DNA of 64,000 nucleotides, from assembly GCA_021521415.1 (NCBI GenBank), contig JAIQDT010001652.1, forward strand, positions 62,001 through 126,000, given 5' to 3'. Shown in pieces: positions 20,410 to 32,149 of this stretch (position 1 is its first letter; every line of letters begins with the position of its first letter). Source of the stretch: Bidens hawaiensis. Lineage: Eukaryota; Streptophyta; Magnoliopsida; Asterales; Asteraceae. Made by a program: the position numbers and the translations under genes. A model generated the notes under the pieces. It made no database searches. It saw only the letters and a program-made list of their open reading frames with translations, and was not told the DNA's origin.

Positions 20410-22756
20410 ACATGAGCAACCAAAAACAAATCCGTAAGCTCTTCGTGGGCAAAGCGGACAATATTGGTGGTGCGAGGTGTAACACCCCGGCTAAAGCGGA
20501 AACGCCTGAGTGTGACGTACAGATTGCTCAAACACACGTGACACTATTAGGTGACCATAATAACATTATTTCATTTAAATCTTCATGTAACACAAGTTTA
20601 TTAAATAATACAAGTTGTAAAAAATAAATAAACAAATGATAAGTTGTTCTTTGAATATCCTATAGGCATGCTATGTGTCTTCTAACTTTCATTCTCGTAT
20701 CTTTATACCTGTAACATATGTATAAAATAAAGTCAGCTATGAACATAGCTGGTGAGATTCCCACAGTTTGATATAGTATGTAAAAAATCATACAATTCAT
20801 GGACAAGTGATAAACGAGCAAGTAAAGTCCTTTCCAGTTGGTATCAACCAACGTACTCGGGTAATCGCGCAAGTAAGGTCCTTTCCAGCTGTTAACAACC
20901 AACGTACTCAGATAATGAGGCCCTTTTCCACTCGATACAAATGGACCTGAGTGCAAAGGGGGGCGTATGATCATACTTATTGAGGCTACCACGTGCAAGT
21001 AAATTTGAGCAAGTAATCAAGTAACACACAAGTCCTTATAGTGAATTGTAGTTTGTAAGCGAAATCGTAATACTTTGAATTTGTAATAAGATACATATGC
21101 TACCCCAAAACATGAAAACGTTTAAAAAGGGGTTGTGAGAAACTCACATTGAAATCGAAGCTAAACTTGTAATATAAGCCGAAAACATGATAACGAAACG
21201 AAGCAACCGAAAGTGTTGTAAGGTTGTAAACGGCGTATGAACCGAACGCGTCACAAAATCCGACTTGAATGATCCACACTAGCTAGGATAAATAATACGA
21301 GACTTTAATCGAGAATCTAACGGGATTATATATTGATAAGTTATGTTGAGATTATAATACAAGTTTTACCAATCTTGATTATTATAATATTATTCTAAGT
21401 CTTAATGATTTTAACGAACTAAATATTATTTTAACTAATTTTCGATTAATAGTTTAACACAATTATAGTAAATATAATGTTTGCGAATTACGGATCTTAA
21501 TGATAAATTTAACTCGAAAGATATTATGTTAACAAATTACAATGGTTTACAAAATTGAACTATAAAGTTATCTTTAATGGTTTGACGAATTATAAGTTAA
21601 CGAATTAAAGTTTAGTGAATTAAAGTTTAACGAAAGAACCTAACGAATTTTAGTTTAACGACCGAATTTAAATTAATGATTTGTTAAGTAGCTAACATGA
21701 GAATTATATTACTTGTTGAACACGGAATTTAACGGTAAAATCTTATTTTTAGTATATTAAAAGGTATCAAGTAGTTAAATAGTAATATAATATTAATCGG
21801 GTTTTTCAAGAAACTTTAACGAAAATAAAAGTTGATTTTTAGATGAGAAAAGATTATATATATATATATATATATATTATAAAACTTTATTTAGTTTGAA
21901 AAAATAATTTTATTTGATTCATTATGATTTTTATAAGATTTAATTGATTTTAATATAATAATTAATAAAGAATAATTAATTTAATAAAACTTATATTAAA
22001 AAAATGAGGTTCTGACGAAACCCGGGTCCAGGCGCTTTAAGTTCAGCGTTTAAACCAGTTGATCCAGGGAGACATTCGTTAATAGTTTGATTTTGAGTAC
22101 TTATATATATTATTTGATTTAAATCATATTAACAATAAAAACAAAATAAGAAAACTGATATATGGTTGACCCGGGTTTTGAACCCGTGTCTCGTGTTTAT
22201 CAAACCATGCGCTAACCAATCAGACTATCAAAATCATTCAGTTGATGTAACATCCTAGAAAAATCCATAATTATTTTAGACTAAAAATGTCAACATTGAA
22301 ATTTGAGGGATTAAAAATAATCACAAGACAAGTAATGGGAAAAATGAGATAAGGAAAATAAAGATATCTCATTCCATCCCACATGGAAAGATGGAAGAAA
22401 ATGGAAGCATTTTACATGGTATAAATAAGGAAGATAATTTTCATCCCATATGGAAACAAAGAAAGAAATGGAAGCTCTTTATAAGGAAGCAAGTTTCCAT
22501 AATGATGTTTTAAAGTGGCTAATCAATCTCCAAAGTCCTAGCGGAGGGTGCGAAGCACCCGACGCGCACAGACTCTGACACGGACACGGACTCGGGCGAT
22601 GGGCGTAATGTGGCGTTTTGATGGCGCACTTTGCACTTCGCACACTCGCATCGCCAAGAGCCGCTTTAATATTTTTGGAAAATGAAAGTATGATCAAGAA
22701 GTGGCAAGTTATCAAAGACGAGGGACTAAAAATGGAAATCTGAGTTTTGGAACCCA

Positions 22757-22945
22757 TCGCGCTACGCGATGAGCCCAAACTCAAGGCCATCGCGCTACAT
22801 GACGGCCTATGATGACACAGCAACACGTGTCGCGACCAGGGGACACGTGGCAGACGCTAGGGCTGAGTCAGCAGCTACACGTCATTTTTCTGACATCGCG
22901 CTACGCGATGCCCTATGTTTAAGGGCCGTCGCGCTACGCGACGCG
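22757..22945. repeat. Four palindromic ATCGCGCTACGCGAT-type motifs upstream of the LTR TATA box
   Basis: Copies at about 22757, 22789 (degenerate right arm), 22894 and 22927. Each has CGCG-CTA-CGCG arms able to pair. The last copy lies about 20 bases before the TATA box, in a GC-rich part of an otherwise AT-rich LTR. Confidence 0.75.
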
Positions 22946-22958
22946 ACCCAATATCGAC

Positions 22959-22966
22959 TATAAAAG
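22959..22966 (+). promoter_or_regulatory. TATA box of the innermost LTR
   Basis: TATAAAAG followed by GGAGG and, about 30 bases on, CACATTCAAATCACACCTCC, a leader-like A/C-rich stretch. Confidence 0.55.
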
Positions 22967-23239
22967 GGAGGTTCATGGCACATTCAAATCACACCTCCAA
23001 AACACACTTTTTCACACACTTAGTCTCGTTTTGCGTGCCGACCTCTTAGTACGTGCCAAGCCTCAAGGTTCTGACGGTTTAAGCCTCAATACGCGAAAGA
23101 GAGTAGAAGTACTGCCCATACCAGCTTAGGCATATAAACTCCAAATACCCGTGTAAGGTAGGGGTTCTGCCTAAATATTATTTTATTATTATATTATATG
23201 GCTTAGACCATAGTCAGGGGTATAGCCCAAAACCTTGAT

Positions 23240-23548
23240 CGAATAAATGTTTCTTCATGCTTAAGAAACGTAAGCATTCACATACAAAGGATATAGTCAA
23301 AAATAATATTTTATAATTAAGAAATATAACATTCACCGGTTATAGTTAAGATAATGTTTCTTCATGATTAAGAAACATAAGCTTTTACATACAAGAAGAT
23401 ATAAGTCAGAAATAGTTTCTTCACAATTAAGAAACATTATATGCAAAAGATATAGTTAAAATTTATGTTTCTTCGTGACTAAGAAACGTAAGATTTTACA
23501 TACCAGGATTATAATCATTCAATGTTTCTTCTTGAAAAAGAAACTCAA
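23240..23548. repeat. Six hairpin-bearing repeats in the LTR transcribed part
   Basis: About 47-60 bp tandem units, each containing GTTTCTT, a spacer of about 7 bases and AAGAAAC. Copies lie near 23248, 23307 (degenerate), 23354, 23407, 23466 and 23522, separated by text like ATACAAAGGATATAGTCAAA. Confidence 0.75.
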
Positions 23549-25489
23549 CACATGATTTGTAAACAAATGCAAAGACTACGGGTCTAATATTTTATTCAAA
23601 CAAATGATCAGTCAAGGTTTAAGGCTATTAAAACCAGACTAAAGATATGTAGCTGGATCAAGAGACGGTCCAGATATTTATATAAACCTATTTTATGATA
23701 GGTCAATCATCATTCATTCATAAAGGTTTTCAAACGAGGTCACCACATCATTCAGACAAGCAATCACAATCACTATCACAGGTGAATACGTTAAACCTTT
23801 ATAAATCAGTCAAAACATATCTATACTCTATAAGATAGACAGGTTATTTGTCTTATAGAGTCAGTCAAATGTTTACATGAGGTTACGTGATCTCTAAAAC
23901 GTTATAATACAAATTAAATAGTAAGAACAACTCAGACCAAATACACATGTGTCTGGATCCAAACATAACTGTTCAGCCTAAACAATCAAAGGCTACGTGG
24001 CCGCGGGCTAACGGTCATATCTTGTCCTCCGGAATGGGCTACGTGGCTCGGAGACTTATATGTGTGTAGGGCAGTGTTACAAATACCAGGTATAGCAATA
24101 TAATTGCTGAGATATGTTAAGAAATCTGTATTTGTATTATGATTGTTATTTAAAATGCTTTTAGAGTCAACGATTCACCAGCATATCGCTGACGTATTTT
24201 TCCCCACATTACAGGAAAGCAAGCATAGTACAGATAGCAAGGTATAAGAGTCATTTATGGAGTTAGATGCTCACAGATGGAGATGGCTCGGTTTTAAATA
24301 AATAAAATATTGTAAACAAGAATAAACAAGGTTTGTAAACCAAATACTTGGATATTTATTATCCAAGAGATTTTCATACTAAATTATTATTTTATTATAA
24401 TTAAAGACTTCCGCTAATAACCCGCAACTCTGATGTATTTACAAAACAGGTACCAACTATTGGTCACACGCATAGGCCCAGATTCGGGGTGTGACAGTTG
24501 AGTACGAAAATAGTGATATATAAATATAATTTCCAGATTCATCTTCTTCGTAGATAAACCCTAAATTATCAATTGATTAAATCAAGTTCTGTTTGATTTA
24601 ATTGTGATATGGATTTTGCTTATCGGCTAACTATGATCACAAACATATAATTAATTACCTAGTGACGAGCCTATTTGACGAAAAAGACTTCCTCTCCGGA
24701 GCCGGACTTCAGGAAGGACAATCTGGGTTTAATGAGTGATGGTTAGCTTAATTATGTGATTGAATGAGTTTTGTCATAGGTTAGTGGTGTATTTATACTA
24801 GTTATAGGAGCGTATTATCGTTTAATGTGATTGACTGAAAATCCGGCGAATATCGCGGATTAATTGTTGGTAATATGCAATTACTATATTGATTCGTCCG
24901 TAAAACAAGGGTCTAAGATCGTTAAGTGATTTAAACGAGTCAACACGGGGATTACGGCTTGTTTTAAGCCTTGCCGGAAAGTCGCTGCCGCCACCGCCGG
25001 TGGTTCGTCGGAAAAACGGGGGGTCAGGGGGGAGTTGGCTGGGTTTATATTAAATTAATATATTTTAAATATTTTACACAAAAATCCCCTGAAGTATCAA
25101 GAACCTTTAAATTGGAATTGAATACTTATAATTTCATTTTTAACCCTGAACTTTGAGGTGTTATAATTTAAATAATTTTGATTTTGAAATATTTACGCGT
25201 TTAACCCGTGAAGTTCGTTTATCGATAATCTTGGGATGTTATAAACGAATCTTGGGAATTTAATAATACATCTTTACGTATATATAAATATAAATTTTTG
25301 AAAACAAAAATCCAAAAAATTCGAAACGGTTCGGATTTTCGGGTTTGAAAAGTAACGAATGTTACACGAGGGCCGGATGTTACAGGAATTGTTGTTGAGA
25401 AAGATCCAATATATCAAACATATGCTGTATTAAAACATATACATGGATAAAAATATGGGTAATTCTGAAAGTGATTTGAAGTATTCAAA

Positions 25490-25610
25490 CATCGCTGCCC
25501 CCCCTTGCGAGTTTAAAAGTTTTGTCATATTCTCTTTAAACTTGTTGCCCCCCCATTGCGAGTTTATAATTTGTGGTTAAACTCGCAGCCCCCCTTGCGA
25601 GTTATCTAGT
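25490..25610. repeat. Three copies of CCCCC(T/A)TTGCGAGTTT in the MULE-like element
   Basis: Copies near 25498, 25548 and 25590, with AAACTCGCAGCCCC as a partial inverted copy near 25577. They are spaced about 45-50 bases apart. Confidence 0.7.
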
Positions 25611-25688
25611 TTTACAAAAAATAAAATAAACCACCTATAAATACAAAGGGGTCTCTCAAACCACCTAGAATTACAAAAATTCAACATG

Positions 25689-27165
25689 TGTACATAAAGC
25701 TGACGTGGCGACTGGTTCGTGTAGATAATCTAAACGCCAACAAGCAGTCGGCCCGATGACTGCATTCATGTGTATGTCGGGCTGACTAGATCGTGTAAAT
25801 GCTGACTAGATCACGTTATTAAAAACTCGGGCCGACTGGTAAATTATGTGGGACGAGTAGATTGTGAACATGAAGATTTCAAAAACGTTATCAAAAAATA
25901 GGGCCGACTAGATCATGAAAAAGCCGACCAGATCGTGAAAATGCTAACTTAATTGTTAAAAACAATAACGGTCCAAATAGATCGTGAAATGATGACTAGA
26001 TCGTAAAAACACTAAATAGATCGTGAAAACGCCGACTAGATCGTGAAGTTTTAAAAAATGTTTTAACAACTATTGTGTATTATTTAAGTGGATACATACA
26101 CAATTCATAATTGGATCAATTTAAATTATAAGAGTTTTGTATTCCCCAATAACGTCAACTATCTGCAACAGACATGTTGGCAAATGCAAAATGTAGGTTC
26201 GGATGGTTGGTTAGCAAATTGCAGTTTGAAGGAGATATTGAACGAATTTTATAGCTATGTTTATGTTTTAATATTAAATTCACAAAAAAGTAACAAACAA
26301 AGTTATATGATTAATATCATTGAATTTATTTTTAAAAACAAAATACATGATATTTAATAGATGTATCGCTTTCTTTACATCCTTGCCTTTGACGGCATAC
26401 ACATCATAATGTCGGGTGTTCAAGGTTTCGGTTGGGTCGTCTCTTTAAGTATACAACATGACCCCCTAACAAAACATTCCCAGCAAAATATGGCAGATGG
26501 AGCGAAGGCGATGGTAGCAGGAGTAGTGTGATATGGAGTACACCCCCACTTCCACACTTATTGCTCACGTCCTAATTCCGTGGCCACCTATTCTAGCAAT
26601 GGAGACAGGCCATACTAATATATGTTGATTTTGGATCTGGACATAGTTTTGTTTTTTTACAAATCTGGAAGGCGTTTTGCAAGGGTATTGGGCAAGTGTT
26701 TGGGTATATCTTGATGGTTCATATTAGCTATTCGGGATTCTTGCCTATTTATAGTATAAAATGTTAGTATTTACAAATTAGTCGAGACAGTTGTGATTTA
26801 ACATTCTAGTCGGGCGTTTATGATAATCTAGTCGGACCAGTTTTTTTAATAACGTGATGTAGTCAGCATTTGTTCACTATCTACTCGGCATTTTCACGAT
26901 CTAGTTGGCCCTATTTTTTATAACGTTTTTTGAAATCTTCATGTTCACGATCTACTCATCCCACATAATTTACTAATCGGACCGGGTTTTTAATAACGAG
27001 ATCTAATTGGTTGTGATCTAGTCGGCATTTTCACGATCTAGTCGGCATGTTCATGATCTAGTCGGCCTGACATAGACATGAATGCAGTCGTCAGGCTGAC
27101 TGCTTTGTTGGTGTTTAGATTATCTACACGAACCAGTCATCGTGTCAGCTTTATGGACACATGTT
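25689..27165. repeat. Long imperfect inverted repeat (arms ~380 bp)
   Basis: The left arm (about 25689-26070) starts GTGTACATAAAGCTGACG. The right arm (about 26775-27165), read inverted, starts GTGTCCATAAAGCTGACACG. Both continue through CTGGTTCGTGTAGATAATCT, GACTGCATTCATGT and AAATTATGTGGGA, plus many short GACTAGATCGTG sub-repeats. The loop of about 0.7 kb has a small frame at 26088-26357 (89 codons) that I do not recognise. This fits the long terminal arms of a Mutator-like or foldback element. Confidence 0.82.
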
Positions 27166-27312
27166 TGTTTTTTATTGGCTTTACGAACTAGTCGTCTTGA
27201 ATGATTAAAAGGTCGTCTCGCTATTTTAGTGATAGACATTTTGGGAATTCTTTATAAATGGTGGACAAATTTGGAAACCATTATTTAAAATGGATATTAT
27301 GGAAATTTTCCC

Positions 27313-28292
27313 ATTTAATTATCATAACATTCTTTCTTAGAAACATTTAGTTTTTTTCCTTTCAGTTAATCTAGAAACTTATGTTTATAAAAAAATAAAA
27401 TAATTTCTCTTTGCCATGAACCAAGTATTATTTATCTTTGGTTTGGGTCATAATAAGTTCACCGTTTACACTTGTGTATCGAAATATTATATAAATCTAT
27501 ATATCTATATGTTAATGGGCACAACATGACTTTAAACTTGGAGCATTTATCTCCTCGCTAAAACATGCAAAGCGTTCACTTTAGCATGTCAAATCAGATT
27601 TCAAAACTCCCTAAAAAACCTTCATTTTTTCCACAACACCAAATTCACGGACTTGAGCTCTACAACGCATGCAAGCAAGTCCCTCTCCTCTTGCTCGGGT
27701 CTCCTCCATGTCATCTGGACATTGGGTTCCAGTACACGTTAGAGACTTGTGTTATCCAAATTGATTGAATGCAACTACTAAAACGTAAATAGGTAATAAG
27801 GAAAACATTAATTTACACACTCTTAATATTGTTAAGCCTAGTCTTTAAGTAAAACATTTGTTTGATCAAACACTTTTAAGATGCAATCTATCTTCAACGA
27901 ATTCTATATTAGTTAATCAAAGCATCTAAAATTTTTGTCATAATATCAAGTTCTTTTATACACTGTCTTTTATTAGGTATCTTTGTAATAATATTTTTAT
28001 ATATTTAGAGTAATCCTTGAGATAATGAGACCTATTTTAGAAGAGCATATATGCATGGTCGGTACAACTCACACACCCTAAGAAATTACATTTGTACCAT
28101 AAACACGAGTTCCATTGTTCCAACATCTTATTTTAGTTGCTTCAGAAGACTCGTTTTAATTTTGCGAAACATCAAGTAAAACCCATTGTATGTTATATCA
28201 CAAAATCAAATTTAGGAACATGACCGTTACAAATTAAGGCATGAACATTTTTATACAACATTTTAAAGACATCAGGGATTCAGGGGCATACC
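27313..28292. other. Spacer, no supported gene
   Basis: AT-rich. The frame at 27565-27768 (67 codons) begins with ATG and has a more even composition, but shows no motif I recognise and no splice partner. Confidence 0.5.
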
Positions 28293-28300
28293 TAAACACA

Positions 28301-29045
28301 TAGGCCTGTAAATGAACCAAACGTTCGGTGAACTATCGTGAACCGTTCGGCGGGAAATTCGTTTATGTCCGTTTATTTAATAAATGAACGAACATGAACA
28401 AAAAGTTTGTGTTCGTTTAATAAAACGAACGAACATGAACACTTGTTCCGTTCGTTCATTTATGTTCATGAACGTTCGTTTATGTCGGTTTATTTATGTT
28501 TGTTTACGTGTTAATAGAAAATAATTAAATATTATCTACATAGGTCATTTGCTTAAAGGTTTTATATTTGTTAATTTGTGTTCATTTAAGTGTTTTTATT
28601 TAAGTTCATTTATGTTTTTTTGTGTTTATTTACATTTGTTCATGTATGTTCGTTTATCTTTGTTCAGTTATGTTCATTTAGATTTTAAAAAAACGAACAC
28701 AAATGTCCCTTTTTAAATAAACGAACATGAACATAAATATTTGTTTGATTGATTGTCCGTGTTATTTTAAAGTTAAATTAACGAACACGAACATGCCCTT
28801 GTTCCTGTTCATTCAATTTGTTTACAGGATTTCATTATTCACATTGATGAATACATCGGTCTCAGTCTCTAGGCTCTGCCGATTTTATTTGTGTTCGTGA
28901 ACCGTTCGTGAACAAATTAATTTCCTTAATGAACAAACACGAACATAAAATCCCGTTCGTTAAGTGTTCGTGAACACATTATTTTCTTAACGAACGAACA
29001 TGAACAAGGCCTTGTTCGTGTTCGTTCGGTTCGTTTACAGCCCTA
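28301..29045. mobile_element. Non-autonomous hAT element (GAACGTTCG-rich family)
   Basis: 745 bp with perfect 8-bp duplications TAAACACA (28293-28300 and 29046-29053). Termini are TAGGCCTGTAAATGAACC on the left and, inverted, TAGGGCTGTAAACGAACC on the right. The body is packed with TTCGTTCA and GAACATGAAC words on both strands. The same family occurs at 58205-58668. Confidence 0.9.
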
Positions 29046-29359
29046 TAAACACAATAATGGGGGCAGTTGCCCTCATAAAATAAATAAAGTTATTTATACC
29101 CGAAAATCTCGATTGCCTCTATAAAATTTTGGTTAAGTCCCCTGACCACCCTCAACGAAAAGAAATCATGGGTTCGCCACTTGAAAACATGGCGGGAAAG
29201 TAAAAGGTGTTATAGCCACCCAACATTTTATAAGTGAAGCAGTAAATTTATAAGTATCCATATGATTTTAGCATTACTAAAAATTGATTTGTGCCTTCCA
29301 TGGGTGGGTTTGGGCCACAATTCCTTGGATTGTTATTCAGTTCGGTTGGTACGAAACTG

Positions 29360-29995
29360 TTGTTAAAGTTTGATGCTTCGATGGATTAGGATGTTTTTCC
29401 TGGAATACTTGGCTCCCAAACAAAGTGAACACCTTCGGGTGAAGGGCTGCTTTGGCCCGAATTCCCACTATGGTAGCTCTTTGTTCAAACCAGTTCGGTG
29501 TTATGTCCATTTTGTGAAGAACAGGCGAAATCGGCCAATCACATTTTCACGACCTGTATGTTCTCGGCATAAATCTAGGTCGCGTCGTGGTGCCACTTGC
29601 CTCCTGCTTTTGTTTTCTTGACTCGGGACGTCTTGAGTTTGCATGTGTTTGTTAATGGTTTCAAAAAGTTTATAGGAGAATGGTACAGTCAATTATGCTT
29701 TTGCCGTGTTAGGTTATTTGGAAAGCTAGAAACAAGATTATCTTCGATGAGAAGAAAGTGGAAGCTAGTTGCATTATTCAGGAGGTTTAAGATGCTAGGC
29801 TAGGCAGGGCCAAAGCTAGAGCAAAGGGTGAAGCTTTGGATGAGATTCAATGAAGTAGGTTTGACTTTGGCAAGGTTCGTTTACGGGATGTTTTTCGTCT
29901 TTTTTATGTATTTGTTTCCCTCCTTTCTTTTCGTTTTGTTTGTTCTAGCTTCTTACTAGTCCGGTTTACTTAATGAAATGCCGCTTTAAAAAAAG
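29360..29995 (+). mobile_element. LINE (non-LTR retrotransposon) 3' end
   Basis: In one frame near 29712-29765 the translation reads VIWKARNKIIFDEKKVEA, matching the end of plant L1-type reverse transcriptase ORFs (W.ARN..IF.). The reading frame is broken by stops and frame changes. It is followed by a T-rich 3' UTR and ends ATGCCGCTTTAAAAAAAGG near 29993, an A-tail. The 5' part of the LINE is missing, as is usual for truncated copies. Confidence 0.6.
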
Positions 29996-30014
29996 GATAG
30001 AAAAATAAATATTT

Positions 30015-30045
<31 letters not shown>

Positions 30046-31766
30046 TTTGAAAAGGAATATTAAGGTTGGTAGTTGGGTTCAATATTGTGAAATGGACTTA
30101 GAAAGAGGTGACAACGTGGGCCACTTTGGACGGTTAAATGCTGGCCTTGTTTATTGGGGTTGTTGGAGCATATATAACATGCGATCAAACCAAATTCGAA
30201 TGTATGTCCCCACTAGGCTATAAACAACCCAACAAATATAAATAATAAATTTGTTTGTTAAAAAAATAAATTTTGCTTGTGTGCAATATAATAAAAGTGA
30301 GTTCAAAATTTTTTGAATTGAGTTTAGTGGGATAGTTTGAACTTTGAAACTTAGGTGATTTGTTCTTTAGTTAAAAGTAAAGCAACACATGACATAGATG
30401 CAAACCTTAATTAACAAACAAATTACAAACGTAAATGATTGAAACAGACGTTGATCACTTAACTAAACAAAAATATATTTGCCCTCATTGATGTAACGAA
30501 CTTCTGATGAATTATTAAAGAAGAAGTGAACATCGGTTCATTTATAATCACATATTACTTTATATAACGACATTATTTATAAAATTAATATTAGTGAACA
30601 TTTGATATTAACTTATTAGAAAGAGGAAACTGAATTGAAATAATCAATTAAATAATGTAACATACATGTGTCTAAATCTCACTCACATTTCACATCATTG
30701 CTACAAAATATTTTTCCATCTCATTTGATCATATCCCAGGATCATTGAAATACAATCACTAGATCATTCTTCCACCCAAAACCATTAATTAATTAATTCA
30801 AACAAAATTATCGCAATATAATAAATTAGTTATTCTATTATAAATTTATAATAAACCGTAATTACAAATTATATTATAAATAGTTAATTCATTAAAAAAA
30901 TCATAAATTAATATGTATATGCAAGAGCGACATCACCTAGAGCTTAATTCGGTTGTTGGAACAAGATTTCTGTCTGCCCTATGACTAGACATATTTGTTA
31001 TTTTTCTTTCTTGTCTCACTGTTTTTAATGGTCTCACCAAAAATTTTGAAAAATATATTATAAAAAATTAAATTGATTTTCTGTTTGAAAATTGTTTATT
31101 AGTGTTAAATTCTATGGATAGGATTTGTTAATAAATGAACCACCAAAAATTCGATTTATCAAAAAAAAACAAAAGAAAATTTGTTTACAACCTTCTTGAG
31201 ACTTACTAATTCAAATGTAAGTATTTTCATAAATAACAAAGATGTGGTATGCTAAGGCCCTAAACCTATTTTGTAGAGGCAAGTAATAATGAACACATAC
31301 GTTAGCTGGTTCCACCTTTTAGGCTATCCGTGTGGGGTGGTTCTCATGCCACCTCACAACCATTTTAACAAGATTTCGCCTCTTAAATGACAAGAGTGGG
31401 TGGATGGGGTACACTGCTTTCCACCAATGATCACATGTAAACACACATTTATTTATTATATATACAACGTTATAGTTAAATTGTGGATTAGTTAAAGTTG
31501 TTTGTCTACATGACAAGACGTAATTTGTAGTTAGCCAACAACATATAGTCTTAGTACGAGTTGCTTTTCTTTTCTTTTTTTCCCCAATAACGCTCGCTTC
31601 CAGAAGATGGGATTTTGACTTAAAATTATTATGACAAATGTTTACACCTAGATATCTCCATCAAACAACTTTTACCACTCATCAAATAAACTAACGCGAT
31701 GTGGAAGTATTTAACCCGAGTGGAGTGTATGTGGTTCCTACCAACCCATTCATTCTAGTCTAAAAC
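29996..31766. other. AT-rich spacer; (GT)n-G16 tract
   Basis: No gene seen. (GT)n runs straight into a G run at 30013-30045. Small frames here (30017-30223, 31319-31516) have no recognisable motif. Confidence 0.5.
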
Positions 31767-32149
31767 TAGGGATGGGCATTGAGCAATAACTGAACCAACG
31801 ACCGATAAAACCAGACCAAAAGTAACTAAAAATCGTTATTTTTGTATCCTCGTTTTAGCTTAAATTAACCAAACCGAACCATTCATATTTTCATATATGT
31901 CTAGCTTTTATACCTACATTTAATGTGTCATACCACCATTTCGTGCATCTATATCTACTTTTAATGTAAATATACATTTATTTCATGTATTTATGCATCA
32001 ATTTCATGTGCTTCAAGTACAATTTTGCCCAAATTTGATTTTTGTAATTAACCGAACTAAACCGAAAAACTAACCAAATAAATCGAAAACTGATTAGTTA
32101 ATTTGGTTGAGCTTAATAACCAAATCAAATCGAATTGTAAGCACCCCTT
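31767..32149. mobile_element. Short hAT-like element
   Basis: About 383 bp. Ends are TAGGGATGGGCATTGAGC and, inverted, AAGGGGTGCTTACAATTCG. Flanks TCTAAAAC and TCCAAACC agree at 6 of 8 bases, as for an aged 8-bp duplication. The body is rich in AACCGAAC and AACCAAAT words. Confidence 0.55.

Larger units (their letters stand above)
22246..24496 (+). mobile_element. Second gypsy-type solo LTR, innermost layer
   Basis: Flanked by the 5-bp duplication GTTGA (22241-22245 and 24497-24501). It begins TGTAACATCC and ends GATTCGGGGTGTGACA. Length is 2251 bp. A TATA box at 22959 and an A/C-rich leader-like sequence after it fit a plus-strand LTR promoter. No internal coding region is present, so this is a solo LTR. 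Two internal repeat sets are described separately. Confidence 0.8.
20478..25366 (-). mobile_element. Gypsy-type solo LTR inserted in Cassandra LTR2
   Basis: Flanked by the 5-bp duplication CGAGG (20473-20477 and 25367-25371). Ends are TGTAACACCCCGG and ATGTTACA. Read on the minus strand it ends in GGGGTGTTACA, a common 3' end of plant Ty3/gypsy LTRs, so I orient it minus. Net length without the element nested inside it is about 2.63 kb. No primer site, gag or pol is visible, so it looks like a solo LTR. It holds a (TA)n run near 21856-21878 and a tRNA-like stretch near 22165-22230. Confidence 0.78.
19781..25384 (+). mobile_element. Cassandra TRIM retrotransposon, right LTR split by a nested insertion
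   Basis: LTR1 19781-20052 (272 bp) begins TGTAACACCC and ends GATGTTACA. It is followed by TGGTATCAGAGCC (20055-20067), the initiator-Met-tRNA primer site, a short non-coding interior, a purine tract AAAAGGGGGGGGG (about 20204-20217) and LTR2 from 20222. LTR2 stops at 20477 and resumes at 25372-25384 after the nested element; the two parts add up to 269 bp. The 5-bp target duplication GGAAT flanks the whole element (19776-19780 and 25385-25389). Both LTRs carry a 5S rRNA-like core, the hallmark of Cassandra. It has no protein, as expected for a TRIM. Confidence 0.93.
19368..27312. mobile_element. MULE-like element enclosing three nested LTR elements
   Basis: The outer terminal inverted repeats are about 110 bp. 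The left one starts GGGAAAATTCCCATAATATC at 19368; the right one, inverted from 27312, starts GGGAAAATTTCCATAATATC. Both continue through CATTTTAAATAATGG, CATCATTTATAAAG and CACTAAAA. Flanks ATATAATGA and ATTTAATTA agree at 7 of 9 bases, which could be a decayed 9-bp target duplication as in Mutator-like elements. Without the LTR insertions it would be about 2.3 kb. No transposase is seen. A long internal palindrome lies at 25689-27165. Confidence 0.7.

Noticed and set aside
22165..22232. tRNA gene on the minus strand
   Set aside because: It has A- and B-box-like text (GGTTAGCGCATGG, GGTTCAAAACCC), but the stems do not form a convincing cloverleaf and it lies within a gypsy-type LTR; most likely a tRNA-like relic.
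29370..29803. Small protein genes in the LINE region
   Set aside because: The frames shift within a recognisable LINE tail and lack conservation signs.
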